Part shown: in pieces, positions 1-5,953 of the stretch
Position numbering within the stretch: the first letter of the stretch is position 1
Layout of the letters: each line of letters opens with the position of its first letter
From: Veillonellaceae bacterium UBA5809
Lineage (GTDB): Bacteria > Bacillota > Negativicutes > Veillonellales > Dialisteraceae
Reading direction: 5' to 3'
DNA: 5,953 nt
Assembly: GCA_002417965.1 (NCBI GenBank)
Contig: DIDD01000130.1
Span: forward strand, 1-5,953
Notes under the pieces: model-generated
Told to the model about the DNA's origin: nothing
The model's database searches: none
Seen by the model: only the letters and a program-made list of their open reading frames with translations
Program-made: the position numbers and the translations under genes

Positions 1-1566
1 TACAGGGCCTCCAATCCATCGGCTGTCCTTGTCTTTCAGAATCCGTCCGGCACGGAGTGCTTCTTCTTCACCATATGACAATTCCGCTTCTTCTTTTTGC
101 ATGATCCGGCGGAAGATAAAGTTGACGGCATTCAGAATAGAAGCATCACTTCGGAAATTTCGGCTCAGATCGATGCGGTATCCTCCGGCGGCTGACGGAT
201 CTCTGTAGCTTTCATATTTTCTGAGGAAAATAGTGGGATCTGCCAGACGGAATCGGTAGATGCTCTGTTTGATATCGCCTACCATGAAGCAGTTGTTTTC
301 TTTTGACACAAGGGATGCAATCAGTTCCTGAACACCGTTTGTATCCTGGTATTCGTCAATGAGGACCTCTTCATAACGCTGCCGAAGTTCCAGCGCAGCG
401 GAGGATGGGATGATGTGTTCCGGGGACGAGGCAGTGTCCATGAGAACGGACAAAGCCATGTGTTCCATATCACTGAAGTCCATGACAGCGGCTTCTTTTT
501 TTGCTTGTGTCCATGATTTGAGGAAGTCGGCCGATACAGATGACAGGATGGCCATGACTGGCCGGGTGCGCCGCATATCGCTGAGCCAACGGGATGGGTC
601 GGTCCGAAAGAAGTCGGAGAGCAGTTGCTGGAACTGGGTCTTGACTTCTTTGCGGAGAGTTTGAATCTGTGTTTTGCTGTTGTCCAGATGCCCGGGGGAA
701 GAAGCCGATTTTTTGTCAGCCCGCGGGAGTTTTCCAAATTGGAAGGAGACCGCGGCTTTCTGCCAGTCTGTCCAGCTGCTGCAGCCTGACAGAAGAGTCA
801 TGAAGGAATACTCTTCTGATAAGGTGTCGGTGTAGGGGATGGTGCCCGGTTCTTCCGCGATCAACCGGAACATGCGCCGATACCGGTCGGTCCATGACAG
901 AGCACGGTTTTTAAATTCTTTCAAAAGGGATCCTATCCATGGAAGACTGTCAATAGGAGCATTCTCCGGAATGTCGTAGGCAGCAGGCAGATGTGCGAGC
1001 CAGTCATACGGAAAGGGCATAGAAAGAGCGAATGTACAGAGTTTCAGAATGGCATCCCTGAGAGGGACGTCTTCATGACGTGAGGAGAAGAGATCCAGAC
1101 AGGTCATGAATTCAGGATTATTTCGTTCATACCAGCGGCCCAGGACATCTGTGAGTACATCCTGCTGCATGAGGTAGAGCTCATTTTCTTCGGCAATACG
1201 GAATTTCGGATCCAGATCAATGCGGTAGAAGTACTGACGGATGACTGACTGGCAGAAGGCATGCATAGTACAGATCTGGGCGCTGCTCAAAAGGGCCAGC
1301 TGTTTTTCCAGGAAGGGCGAGGGATTCTTTTCCAGCTCTTTGGACAGGGCGGTTCCAATACGGCTCCTCATTTCAGAGGCGGCAGACCGGGTAAAAGTCA
1401 TGACGAGAAGCCGGCTGATGCTGACAGGATGATCAGGATCTGTCATCAAACGTATGATCCGTTCTACCAGAACAGCTGTTTTTCCGCTGCCTGCTGCAGC
1501 GGATAAAAGCAGATTGCAGCCTTTTTTTGTGATAGCTAATGTTTGTTCAGGGGTCCATTCAGTCAT
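1..1566 (-). CDS. addA: AddA, ATP-dependent helicase/nuclease subunit A (5' part, truncated by window edge)
   Basis: AddA is the motor subunit of AddAB, an SF1A helicase that unwinds DNA from double-strand ends and degrades it for recombination repair. The frame is open for 522 codons from ATG 1566 to base 1. Visible motifs: Gln8 (Q motif), Walker A AAAGSGKT at about residues 23-30, motif Ia LVMTFTRSAASEM at about 54-66, TMHAFC at 100-105, DFSD at 363-366, Walker B/motif II DEYQDTN at 404-410, motif III GDIKQSIYRFR at 430-440, and LSRNFRS at 467-473. All are typical of AddA/UvrD-like helicases. Family members are about 1,200 residues, so over half is missing, including the later helicase motifs and the C-terminal RecB-type nuclease. 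The start is set by a strong upstream Shine-Dalgarno site and by the MTEWTPEQ beginning usual for AddA. The ATG lies inside the end of addB, so the pair is co-transcribed. The product is cytoplasmic. No internal stop or frameshift is visible. Confidence 0.97.
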   Translation of the reverse strand, partial: MTEWTPEQTLAITKKGCNLLLSAAAGSGKTAVLVERIIRLMTDPDHPVSISRLLVMTFTRSAASEMRSRIGTALSKELEKNPSPFLEKQLALLSSAQICTMHAFCQSVIRQYFYRIDLDPKFRIAEENELYLMQQDVLTDVLGRWYERNNPEFMTCLDLFSSRHEDVPLRDAILKLCTFALSMPFPYDWLAHLPAAYDIPENAPIDSLPWIGSLLKEFKNRALSWTDRYRRMFRLIAEEPGTIPYTDTLSEEYSFMTLLSGCSSWTDWQKAAVSFQFGKLPRADKKSASSPGHLDNSKTQIQTLRKEVKTQFQQLLSDFFRTDPSRWLSDMRRTRPVMAILSSVSADFLKSWTQAKKEAAVMDFSDMEHMALSVLMDTASSPEHIIPSSAALELRQRYEEVLIDEYQDTNGVQELIASLVSKENNCFMVGDIKQSIYRFRLADPTIFLRKYESYRDPSAAGGYRIDLSRNFRSDASILNAVNFIFRRIMQKEEAELSYGEEEALRAGRILKDKDSRWIGGPV

Positions 1567-4500
1567 GGATATTATCTCCTTTCTGCTGCTTTTGCGCGCA
1601 GGCCGCCAGATCTGCTTTGATATCGCTGTCTTTCCGGGCGGGGATGATTTCATATGTATTTTCCGGCAGACGGGTATCAAATCGGCAGATGCTGCGGTAG
1701 GGGCAGTATCTGCAGGGGGCTGCTTTTTTATAGAGAATGGGCGTAATGGGAATGCGTCCGGATGCGGCGGACCGGTATAGACGTCCAAGCAGATCCGATA
1801 CGGCGCAGAGCAGGGCTTTCATTTCCTCCGGAGAGAGAACGGGGGATGAGTTCATGGGGGCGCCATCTTTTCCAAAACGGATATGGATAAAGGAGTTCTC
1901 TGTTCCGGCTTCACTATCCAGTTTGTTCAAAAGCGCGGTATCTCTCAGAAAGTATCCTGACGATGGCTGGTCTTTGGGAGGAATTTCTCCCGGGGCCAGA
2001 GGAGCGGGCAGTCTGTGGGCTTCATCACTGATGTAGAGGTACAGGAGCGCCGCTGGTATGGAAACGGATCGGCCTTCTCTCTTTTCTTCCATGGCCAGAA
2101 GGGCAATGAGGTATGTGACCAGCTGCAGCCGCTGGCCGCTGCAGATTTCATTGAGGGAGAGTGTGGGCCGTCCGGTCTTATAGTCGTAAATGGCCAGGGC
2201 ATTTCCCTGACGGTCAATGCGGTCTATTTTTCCTACGAGGGTGAAGCAGTTCCCGTCGCCTCCGGGGAGATCAACGGCGAAGGATTTCTCCAGTGCTTCT
2301 GTTTGAAATCCGCTTTGACGGCTCCATGTGCAGATACGTTCCAGGGCTGACCGGAATGTCCGGTCCAGGGAATGGCGGATGTACCGGCCGGCTGCGTCGG
2401 AAAGAAGAGCTCCGTTTTTGACCTTTGGCGCCAGGGTTTCACTGATGGATCCGGACAGACGGCTGATGTCCTCTTCAGAAGCGTCGCGCCACTGTTTTTT
2501 TTGTTTCTGAAACAGTTCTCCAAAGAGGTGCAGACCAGCGTGAAGGTAGCTGCCATAGTCTGCGCTGTTCATGCGTCCGTCATTTCTTTCCTGCAGGTGC
2601 ATGCCGTATTTCAGAAAATAACTGTAAGGGCAGGACCGGTATTGCTCCAGCTGTGTCACGGATCCACGGAATTTTCCGGAAGGCATGAACAGAGCCCGCG
2701 CAATGTCCGGGGGCAGTCGGTCAGCCCTGTTTTCCCAAGTCAGGCTTCCGAGTATCCGCCGGATTTTTTCTTTCCATTCCGGCTGATTTTCAGCCCATAG
2801 GAAGAGGGACTGCCAGAGGGAGCTGACGGGAGGCCGGCGCAGCATGGCCGGCAGGAGAGCCAGCGCCTGGGATGGACGGGCAATGAAGCTGGGATCCTCT
2901 GTGTCAGGACCCGGGGCGGAAGCTCTGACAGCCGTGTATCCGTAATGGAGAGACTGCAGGCGTGCGAGAATAAAGGAAGGTTCCAGATCCGATCCGTCCG
3001 TGTCTGTTTCTGCATAGGAAACGGTAAGGTATTCCCTGGCCCGGGTCAGGGCCAGGTAGATGTAAAACTGTTCCTGATAGGTGCGGAACAGCAAATCAGG
3101 ACCGAGAAGAAAGTTTTTCCGGTTCAAATGTTCTCTCTCCTGGTCTGTGAGGAGGCCCTGTTCTTCAATTCGGAAAGGGAATTCACCTTCATTGGCACCC
3201 AGAATGAAAACGGCTCTGCCTTCCAGGGCATATCCCCGGTCAATAGAAGTCACGGTCACGTGGTCCAGTGTGGGGGGGATGAGAGAGAAGGTCAGCGAAG
3301 AGAGACCGTCTTCCGCCATGGACAGAAAGTCCTCTGGTGACAGCGTATCGTCTCCTGATACATGGACCAGTTCATCGAGCAGAGCCAGTACTTTTTTCCA
3401 TACCTGTGACTGTGTACCCCTGTCGGCGGGGCGGGATTCTTCTTTTTCCCATTCAGCCAGACGGTCCGGGATTTTTCTCTCGGTCATCCATTCATAGAGG
3501 ACGGTGCATTTTTCCCGGCCTGTCCGGGCGGCTTCCCAGGATTTCATCAGGGGATCCAGCAGGTTTGTCAGACGGAGGCGCAGCTCTTCCATGAACTGGT
3601 TTTCCCGTGTTTCTTCGGGGGTGGGCTCGTTGGTGTCGGCATCAAGGTCGGAAGGAATATGAAAATGCCAGGGTATGTTCCACTGGTAATGACGGATATG
3701 GAATCGGAGAACGTAATTTTCGAGGCGGTCAATTTCATCGTCTGTGAATTCCGGCAGAAGTCCTGTTTTTAAGAGACGGAAGAGGGTGTGTCTCGACCAT
3801 CCCCGGGGGCCCGCTGCCAGGAAACGGATCAGGCTGTCAAGGAGCACAACCAGAGGGTGATTCCACATGGAACGGCGGCTGTCAATAAAGCAGGGAATTT
3901 CATATCGTTTAAAGGTGCGTTCCAATAGATCGGCGTAGTTGTCAGGTTTTCTGAGGAGGACCAGAATATCACGCCAGCGGAATCCATTATCCCGCACGAA
4001 AGCCAGAATCTGGCGGGCGGCTGCATCAGCTTCAGCGGTGCGGTCGGAAGCGGGCTGCAGCGTCAGTCCGTCCGGCGGGACGGTGCAGGGACGGGCCGGG
4101 AGAGCGAAGTAGTCTTTTTCCAGAGACTTCAGAACAGGCTGGAGAAATCTGTAGGAATGATCCAGTATTTCCGCAGAGGAGCTGCCGAAGCGGTGTGTCA
4201 GTTCTTCCCACATATGGTAGGGACGCTCAAAAAGAGAGCCGCTCAGGGCAGCTTCTTCAGGACGCCCCATGGGCAGTGTGACTGTAACATCCCGGGCAGT
4301 CTGTATCAGGGCGGAGAGAAGCGTCAGTTCCTGCGGGGTCATGCCGTTGAATCCGTCTACCCAGATACAGGATTGGCGGATTTTTTGGGAATGGGGAATT
4401 TCCCGTGTCAGTACTTCATAAAGGCTGCCCTGATAGGCAAAATGAGCTTTCAGATAGTTTCTGTAGGCGCTGTACAGCAGTGACAGGTCATGAAGTTTGG

Positions 4501-4957
4501 CTCCCAGAGCCGTATCATTTTCGCTGAGGGCCGCTTCGCTGAGCTTTTTTTCTGAAATATCATAGGATTCCATTTCATGGAAAAAAGCAGCGGCAGAGGC
4601 GGAGAAATGAGTCTGCCGTGCTGCTGTTGCAAGAACTTGGAATGAATCGGCTCCAGAGGACAGAAGGCGGCGCAGAATTAACTGCTGGCCAAGAGGGGAA
4701 AGAGCATCTCCGAGGTCTGTATGAAGTTCACGGAATATACGGTATGCAAGACGGGAGAAGCCAACTACAAAAATATCAGCAAATCCTCTGCCGGGAAATG
4801 TTTCTGCCAGTGTTCTTTCCGCCGTATAGGTACTCTGGTCAGGCACAATAAAAAATAGGGTCTGATCTGGGTGATTCTGGCGGAACTGGACAATATCCCT
4901 ACAGCATCGGGTTGTTTTTCCGGACCCGGCACGGCCCAAAATAAAATGAAGTCCCAT
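1559..4957 (-). CDS. addB: AddB, ATP-dependent helicase/nuclease subunit B with iron-sulfur cluster
   Basis: AddB is the second subunit of AddAB. In the studied Bacillus enzyme it contributes the other nuclease active site and recognises Chi, while its helicase fold is not the motor. The protein is 1,132 residues, close to the family norm (about 1,150-1,170). It starts MGLHFILGRAGSGKT with Walker A at 8-15. Other landmarks are DGFNGM at 201-206, LGANEGEFPF at about 586-595 and LALTRARE at 635-642. The RecB-type nuclease shows GKIDRID (Asp912, Asp915) and YDYKTG (Asp925, Lys927), then a Gln-containing GQRLQL segment. Four cysteines, Cys776 (RSCPYSYF) and Cys1082/1085/1091 (C-x2-C-x5-C), match the 4Fe-4S ligands of AddB. 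The start at 4957 is chosen because AGAAAGG sits 6 bases upstream and the protein then begins at the family N-terminus; the frame stays open up to an ATG at 5095, but the extra 46 residues are not family-like. It is first in the operon, with addA overlapping its stop by 8 bases. Confidence 0.97.
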   Translation of the reverse strand: MGLHFILGRAGSGKTTRCCRDIVQFRQNHPDQTLFFIVPDQSTYTAERTLAETFPGRGFADIFVVGFSRLAYRIFRELHTDLGDALSPLGQQLILRRLLSSGADSFQVLATAARQTHFSASAAAFFHEMESYDISEKKLSEAALSENDTALGAKLHDLSLLYSAYRNYLKAHFAYQGSLYEVLTREIPHSQKIRQSCIWVDGFNGMTPQELTLLSALIQTARDVTVTLPMGRPEEAALSGSLFERPYHMWEELTHRFGSSSAEILDHSYRFLQPVLKSLEKDYFALPARPCTVPPDGLTLQPASDRTAEADAAARQILAFVRDNGFRWRDILVLLRKPDNYADLLERTFKRYEIPCFIDSRRSMWNHPLVVLLDSLIRFLAAGPRGWSRHTLFRLLKTGLLPEFTDDEIDRLENYVLRFHIRHYQWNIPWHFHIPSDLDADTNEPTPEETRENQFMEELRLRLTNLLDPLMKSWEAARTGREKCTVLYEWMTERKIPDRLAEWEKEESRPADRGTQSQVWKKVLALLDELVHVSGDDTLSPEDFLSMAEDGLSSLTFSLIPPTLDHVTVTSIDRGYALEGRAVFILGANEGEFPFRIEEQGLLTDQEREHLNRKNFLLGPDLLFRTYQEQFYIYLALTRAREYLTVSYAETDTDGSDLEPSFILARLQSLHYGYTAVRASAPGPDTEDPSFIARPSQALALLPAMLRRPPVSSLWQSLFLWAENQPEWKEKIRRILGSLTWENRADRLPPDIARALFMPSGKFRGSVTQLEQYRSCPYSYFLKYGMHLQERNDGRMNSADYGSYLHAGLHLFGELFQKQKKQWRDASEEDISRLSGSISETLAPKVKNGALLSDAAGRYIRHSLDRTFRSALERICTWSRQSGFQTEALEKSFAVDLPGGDGNCFTLVGKIDRIDRQGNALAIYDYKTGRPTLSLNEICSGQRLQLVTYLIALLAMEEKREGRSVSIPAALLYLYISDEAHRLPAPLAPGEIPPKDQPSSGYFLRDTALLNKLDSEAGTENSFIHIRFGKDGAPMNSSPVLSPEEMKALLCAVSDLLGRLYRSAASGRIPITPILYKKAAPCRYCPYRSICRFDTRLPENTYEIIPARKDSDIKADLAACAQKQQKGDNIHD
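1576..1583 (-). promoter_or_regulatory. Shine-Dalgarno site of addA, inside the addB 3' end
   Basis: On the minus strand the sequence reads GAAAGGAG, followed by a 9-base spacer and the addA ATG at 1566. It lies within the last codons of addB, so ribosomes finishing addB terminate next to the addA start. This site fixes the addA start at 1566 rather than at any internal ATG. Confidence 0.75.
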
Positions 4958-4963
4958 AGTCAT

Positions 4964-4970
4964 CCTTTCT
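4964..4970 (-). promoter_or_regulatory. Shine-Dalgarno site of addB
   Basis: Minus strand AGAAAGG, then 6 bases, then ATG at 4957. An ATG at 4963 directly abuts the site and has no room for ribosome spacing. The ATG at 4993 has only a weak GAAG-type purine stretch before it. This decides the addB start. Confidence 0.7.
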
Positions 4971-5011
4971 TTTAATAATTTTATGACAGGCATGTACACT
5001 TCTTCTTTCTT

Positions 5012-5017
5012 ATTATA
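5012..5017 (-). promoter_or_regulatory. Candidate addB promoter, -10 hexamer (proximal)
   Basis: The minus strand carries a perfect TATAAT here, 54 bases upstream of the addB start codon, which predicts a leader of roughly 48 bases. At the normal 17-base spacing the -35 position reads AAGCAG, which does not resemble TTGACA, and there is no TGn extension, so the assignment rests on the -10 alone. The hexamer sits in the palindrome ATTATAAT, so a TATAAT also reads on the plus strand; that one has no supported -35 and is far from nrdD. Confidence 0.4.
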
Positions 5018-5037
5018 ATGCATCAGGCTTTTTTCTG

Positions 5038-5054
5038 CTTCCCGCAGCGGGGAG
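5038..5054. repeat. Short GC-rich inverted repeat upstream of addB
   Basis: CTTCCCG-CAG-CGGGGAG on the plus strand can fold with seven pairs (one U-G in RNA). The core CCCGC-A-GCGGG is a perfect inverted repeat. As minus-strand RNA one outer position becomes a C-A mismatch. No T run follows it in either direction (on the minus strand it is followed by CAGAAAAAAG), so it is not a convincing terminator. It would matter only if addB is transcribed from the distal start. Confidence 0.45.
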
Positions 5055-5069
5055 GCCGGCAGGAAGAAA

Positions 5070-5095
5070 ATTATAAAATAAATGGATGTATCCAA
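5070..5095 (-). promoter_or_regulatory. Candidate second, distal addB promoter
   Basis: The minus strand reads TTGGAT (5095-5090), a 14-base spacer, then a perfect TATAAT (5075-5070). The spacer is shorter than the usual 16-18 bases, which weakens the call. If used, it would give a leader of over 100 bases containing the inverted repeat at 5038-5054 and reading through the proximal -10. It is an alternative to, or adds to, the proximal candidate. Confidence 0.25.
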
Positions 5096-5182
5096 GGGGG
5101 GAAGACTGTGTGGATCGGGAGGGGGGAACCCTTTGATATGGGGAAATGTGCTTTTTGATATCTCATGAAATTTTCATTATGG

Positions 5183-5198
5183 ATACTATATATGAGGC
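5183..5198. promoter_or_regulatory. Candidate NrdR box 1 (distal)
   Basis: ATACTATATATGAGGC matches 11 of 16 positions of the NrdR consensus ACACWATATATWGTGT. The left half and the centre (AC-TATATAT) are nearly perfect and the right half is degenerate. NrdR is the ATP-cone repressor of ribonucleotide reductase genes, and its sites normally come in pairs upstream of nrd operons. The partner begins exactly 31 bases downstream. Confidence 0.65.
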
Positions 5199-5213
5199 GG
5201 AAATATAAAATGC

Positions 5214-5229
5214 ATACAACATGTAGTGG
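5214..5229. promoter_or_regulatory. Candidate NrdR box 2 (proximal)
   Basis: ATACAACATGTAGTGG matches 12 of 16 positions of the NrdR consensus, counting A as allowed at W; here the right half (TAGTG) is the good one. It starts 31 bases after box 1, about three helical turns, the standard spacing for paired NrdR sites. It ends at the expected -35 position of the candidate nrdD promoter, so a bound repressor would block RNA polymerase. Confidence 0.65.
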
Positions 5230-5249
5230 ATTTCCGTAACGGCAAGGTA

Positions 5250-5255
5250 TATAAT
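5250..5255 (+). promoter_or_regulatory. Candidate nrdD promoter, -10 hexamer
   Basis: A perfect TATAAT (within GGTATATAATGAGG) lies 64 bases before the nrdD start codon, predicting a leader of about 58 bases. The -35 position at 17 bases reads TGGATT, a poor match to TTGACA, which could mean a weak or activator-assisted promoter. The 9-base palindrome CCGT-A-ACGG (5234-5242) fills the spacer. The position just downstream of the NrdR-like boxes supports this choice over the weaker TTGATA/TATGGA pair at 5155-5183. Confidence 0.5.
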
Positions 5256-5276
5256 GAGGAACAGATATGCGGACGG

Positions 5277-5292
5277 TCCGGGAGTTCCCGGA
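5277..5292 (+). repeat. Hairpin in the nrdD leader
   Basis: TCCGGGA-GT-TCCCGGA is a perfect inverted repeat; in RNA it would form a GC-rich stem of about six pairs with a four-base AGUU loop. It lies between the candidate transcription start and the ribosome site, ending 15 bases before the latter. No T run follows, so it is not an intrinsic terminator. Stabilising the 5' end of the message or affecting translation are possible roles, but this is inference. Confidence 0.55.
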
Positions 5293-5307
5293 AGAGTCAG
5301 AGAAAGC

Positions 5308-5313
5308 GGGGAG
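5308..5313 (+). promoter_or_regulatory. Shine-Dalgarno site of nrdD
   Basis: GGGGAG is followed by a 6-base spacer and ATG at 5320. A second ATG at 5316 is only 2 bases away and in another frame (it reads MYAAG and stops at 5423), so the start at 5320 is chosen. Confidence 0.7.
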
Positions 5314-5319
5314 AGATGT

Positions 5320-5953
5320 ATGCTGCAGGTGATCAAGAGGGACGGAAGCAAGGTGCCGTTCTGCAGGGAAAAAATTACAATGGCGATTGTGAAGGCCATG
5401 AACAGCTCCAGCGGAGTTTTTGAGGATGGAGTAGCGGAAAAAATTTCTTCTCAAATTGAAGATTATGCCCGGACGCTCCGCCATTCCATGACTATTTATT
5501 CTATTGAGGATCAGGTATATTATAAACTGCTGGAAAATCATAATCCGGCTACAGCCCGTGCTTATGAGAATTACAAGGCCATGCAGTCTTTTAAGCGGCA
5601 TATTAATACGACGGATGATAATATTCTCGGACTGATTCAACTGACCAACAAGGATGTCATGGACGAAAACTCCAATAAGAATTCCAAAGTTGTTTCCACA
5701 CAGCGTGATCTTATTTCAGGCGAGGTATCCAAGGATATTGCACGGCGGAAACTGATTCCTCTTGATATTGTACAAGCGCATGACAGCGGTGCCATTCATT
5801 TTCATGATATGGATTATATCATTCAGCCCATGTTCAACTGCTGCCTGATTAATCTGAAAGATATGCTGACCAACGGTACGGTGATTAACGGGAAAAAGAT
5901 CGATACACCGAAATCATTTCAGGTAGCCTGTACAGTTACAACACAGATTATTG
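5320..5953 (+). CDS. nrdD: NrdD, anaerobic (class III) ribonucleoside-triphosphate reductase, 5' part
   Basis: NrdD reduces ribonucleoside triphosphates to dNTPs using a glycyl radical that the radical-SAM activase NrdG installs near the C-terminus; the enzyme works only without oxygen. The frame is open from ATG 5320 through 211 codons to the window edge; the whole protein is usually about 700 residues or more, so roughly the first 30% is here. Residues 1 to about 92 form an ATP-cone, the dATP/ATP-sensing domain, beginning MLQVIKRDGSKVPF. The catalytic domain follows, with the family segments STQRDLISGEVSKDIARR (about 126-143), GAIHFHDMDY (about 157-166) and FNCCLINL (172-179). Cys174-Cys175 lie in the conserved FNCC motif, one of which should be the active-site cysteine equivalent to Cys79 of phage T4 NrdD. 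The glycyl-radical site and the zinc-binding cysteines lie beyond the window. Upstream NrdR-like boxes indicate repression when dNTPs are plentiful. An nrdG gene would be expected downstream but cannot be seen. Confidence 0.97.
   Translation, partial: MLQVIKRDGSKVPFCREKITMAIVKAMNSSSGVFEDGVAEKISSQIEDYARTLRHSMTIYSIEDQVYYKLLENHNPATARAYENYKAMQSFKRHINTTDDNILGLIQLTNKDVMDENSNKNSKVVSTQRDLISGEVSKDIARRKLIPLDIVQAHDSGAIHFHDMDYIIQPMFNCCLINLKDMLTNGTVINGKKIDTPKSFQVACTVTTQII

Larger units (their letters stand above)
4958..5319. other. Divergent addB / nrdD intergenic control region
   Basis: This 362-base stretch without a supported gene separates the two divergent units. Read from the addB side it holds the addB ribosome site, one or two candidate minus-strand -10 hexamers, the GC-rich repeat at 5038-5054, the perfect palindrome TGGAT-GT-ATCCA (5083-5094), a G-rich stretch (5096-5143), the palindrome ATGAAA-T-TTTCAT (5165-5177), two NrdR-like boxes, the candidate nrdD -10, a leader hairpin and the nrdD ribosome site. 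Open frames crossing it (for example one on the minus strand from 5640 to 5071) have no ribosome site or recognisable product. Confidence 0.85.

Noticed and set aside
321..737. 138-residue minus-strand open frame within addA, and several similar plus- and minus-strand frames within addB
   Set aside because: They are out-of-frame shadows of addA and addB, which carry the known motifs throughout; none shows its own domain or ribosome site.
5038..5054. Intrinsic terminator between the divergent genes
   Set aside because: The stem is short and has no following T run on either strand, and neither divergent gene needs a terminator here.
4958..5095. N-terminal extension of AddB by 46 residues starting at an ATG at 5095, or by 12 residues from 4993
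   Set aside because: The family N-terminus (MGLHFILGRAGSGKT) begins at 4957 with a well-spaced AGAAAGG site; the extension runs across both candidate promoters and is not family-like.
5155..5167. FNR-type site beginning TTGAT
   Set aside because: Only the left half matches; the right half reads CATGA instead of ATCAA.
5155..5183. Alternative nrdD promoter TTGATA with TATGGA at 17 bases
   Set aside because: The -10 is a poor match, and the site lies upstream of the NrdR-like boxes; the perfect TATAAT at 5250 fits better.
5316..5423. Alternative start ATG at 5316, just before the nrdD ATG
   Set aside because: It is in a different frame and ends at a stop after about 35 codons; the 5320 start gives a full NrdD ATP-cone with correct spacing from GGGGAG.
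5071..5640. 189-residue open frame on the minus strand across the intergenic region and the start of nrdD
   Set aside because: It lies antisense to a clear nrdD reading frame and over the control region, has no convincing ribosome site and gives no recognisable protein.

Overview
The window holds three protein-coding genes in a divergent layout. On the minus strand are addB (complete, 1559-4957) and addA (5' 522 codons only, running off the left edge at base 1). On the plus strand is the start of nrdD (5320 to the right edge, 211 codons). A 362-base intergenic region (4958-5319) separates addB from nrdD and carries the control signals of both. I see no RNA gene, mobile element, CRISPR array or terminator.

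addB and addA encode the two subunits of the AddAB helicase-nuclease, the Gram-positive counterpart of RecBCD, which resects DNA double-strand breaks for RecA-dependent repair. They overlap by 8 bases, so they form one translationally coupled unit. AddB keeps its Walker A motif, its RecB-type nuclease residues and all four cysteines of the iron-sulfur cluster. The visible part of AddA carries its N-terminal helicase motifs. The AddA nuclease domain lies outside the window.

nrdD encodes the oxygen-sensitive class III (anaerobic) ribonucleoside-triphosphate reductase, which makes dNTPs without oxygen. The visible part contains the N-terminal ATP-cone and the start of the catalytic domain. Its upstream region holds what I read as a pair of NrdR repressor boxes spaced exactly 31 bases apart, followed by a perfect TATAAT -10 hexamer and a leader with a GC-rich hairpin. 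This regulatory arrangement is the most informative feature outside the coding regions.

The organism is probably an anaerobic or facultatively anaerobic Firmicute (Bacillota): AddAB with a cysteine-bearing AddB, purine-rich Shine-Dalgarno sites, a class III reductase and NrdR-type control all fit. A Negativicutes source such as a Dialister-like organism is my impression only and cannot be shown from this sequence. The gene content is ordinary core metabolism and repair; I found no convincing evidence of a new system.
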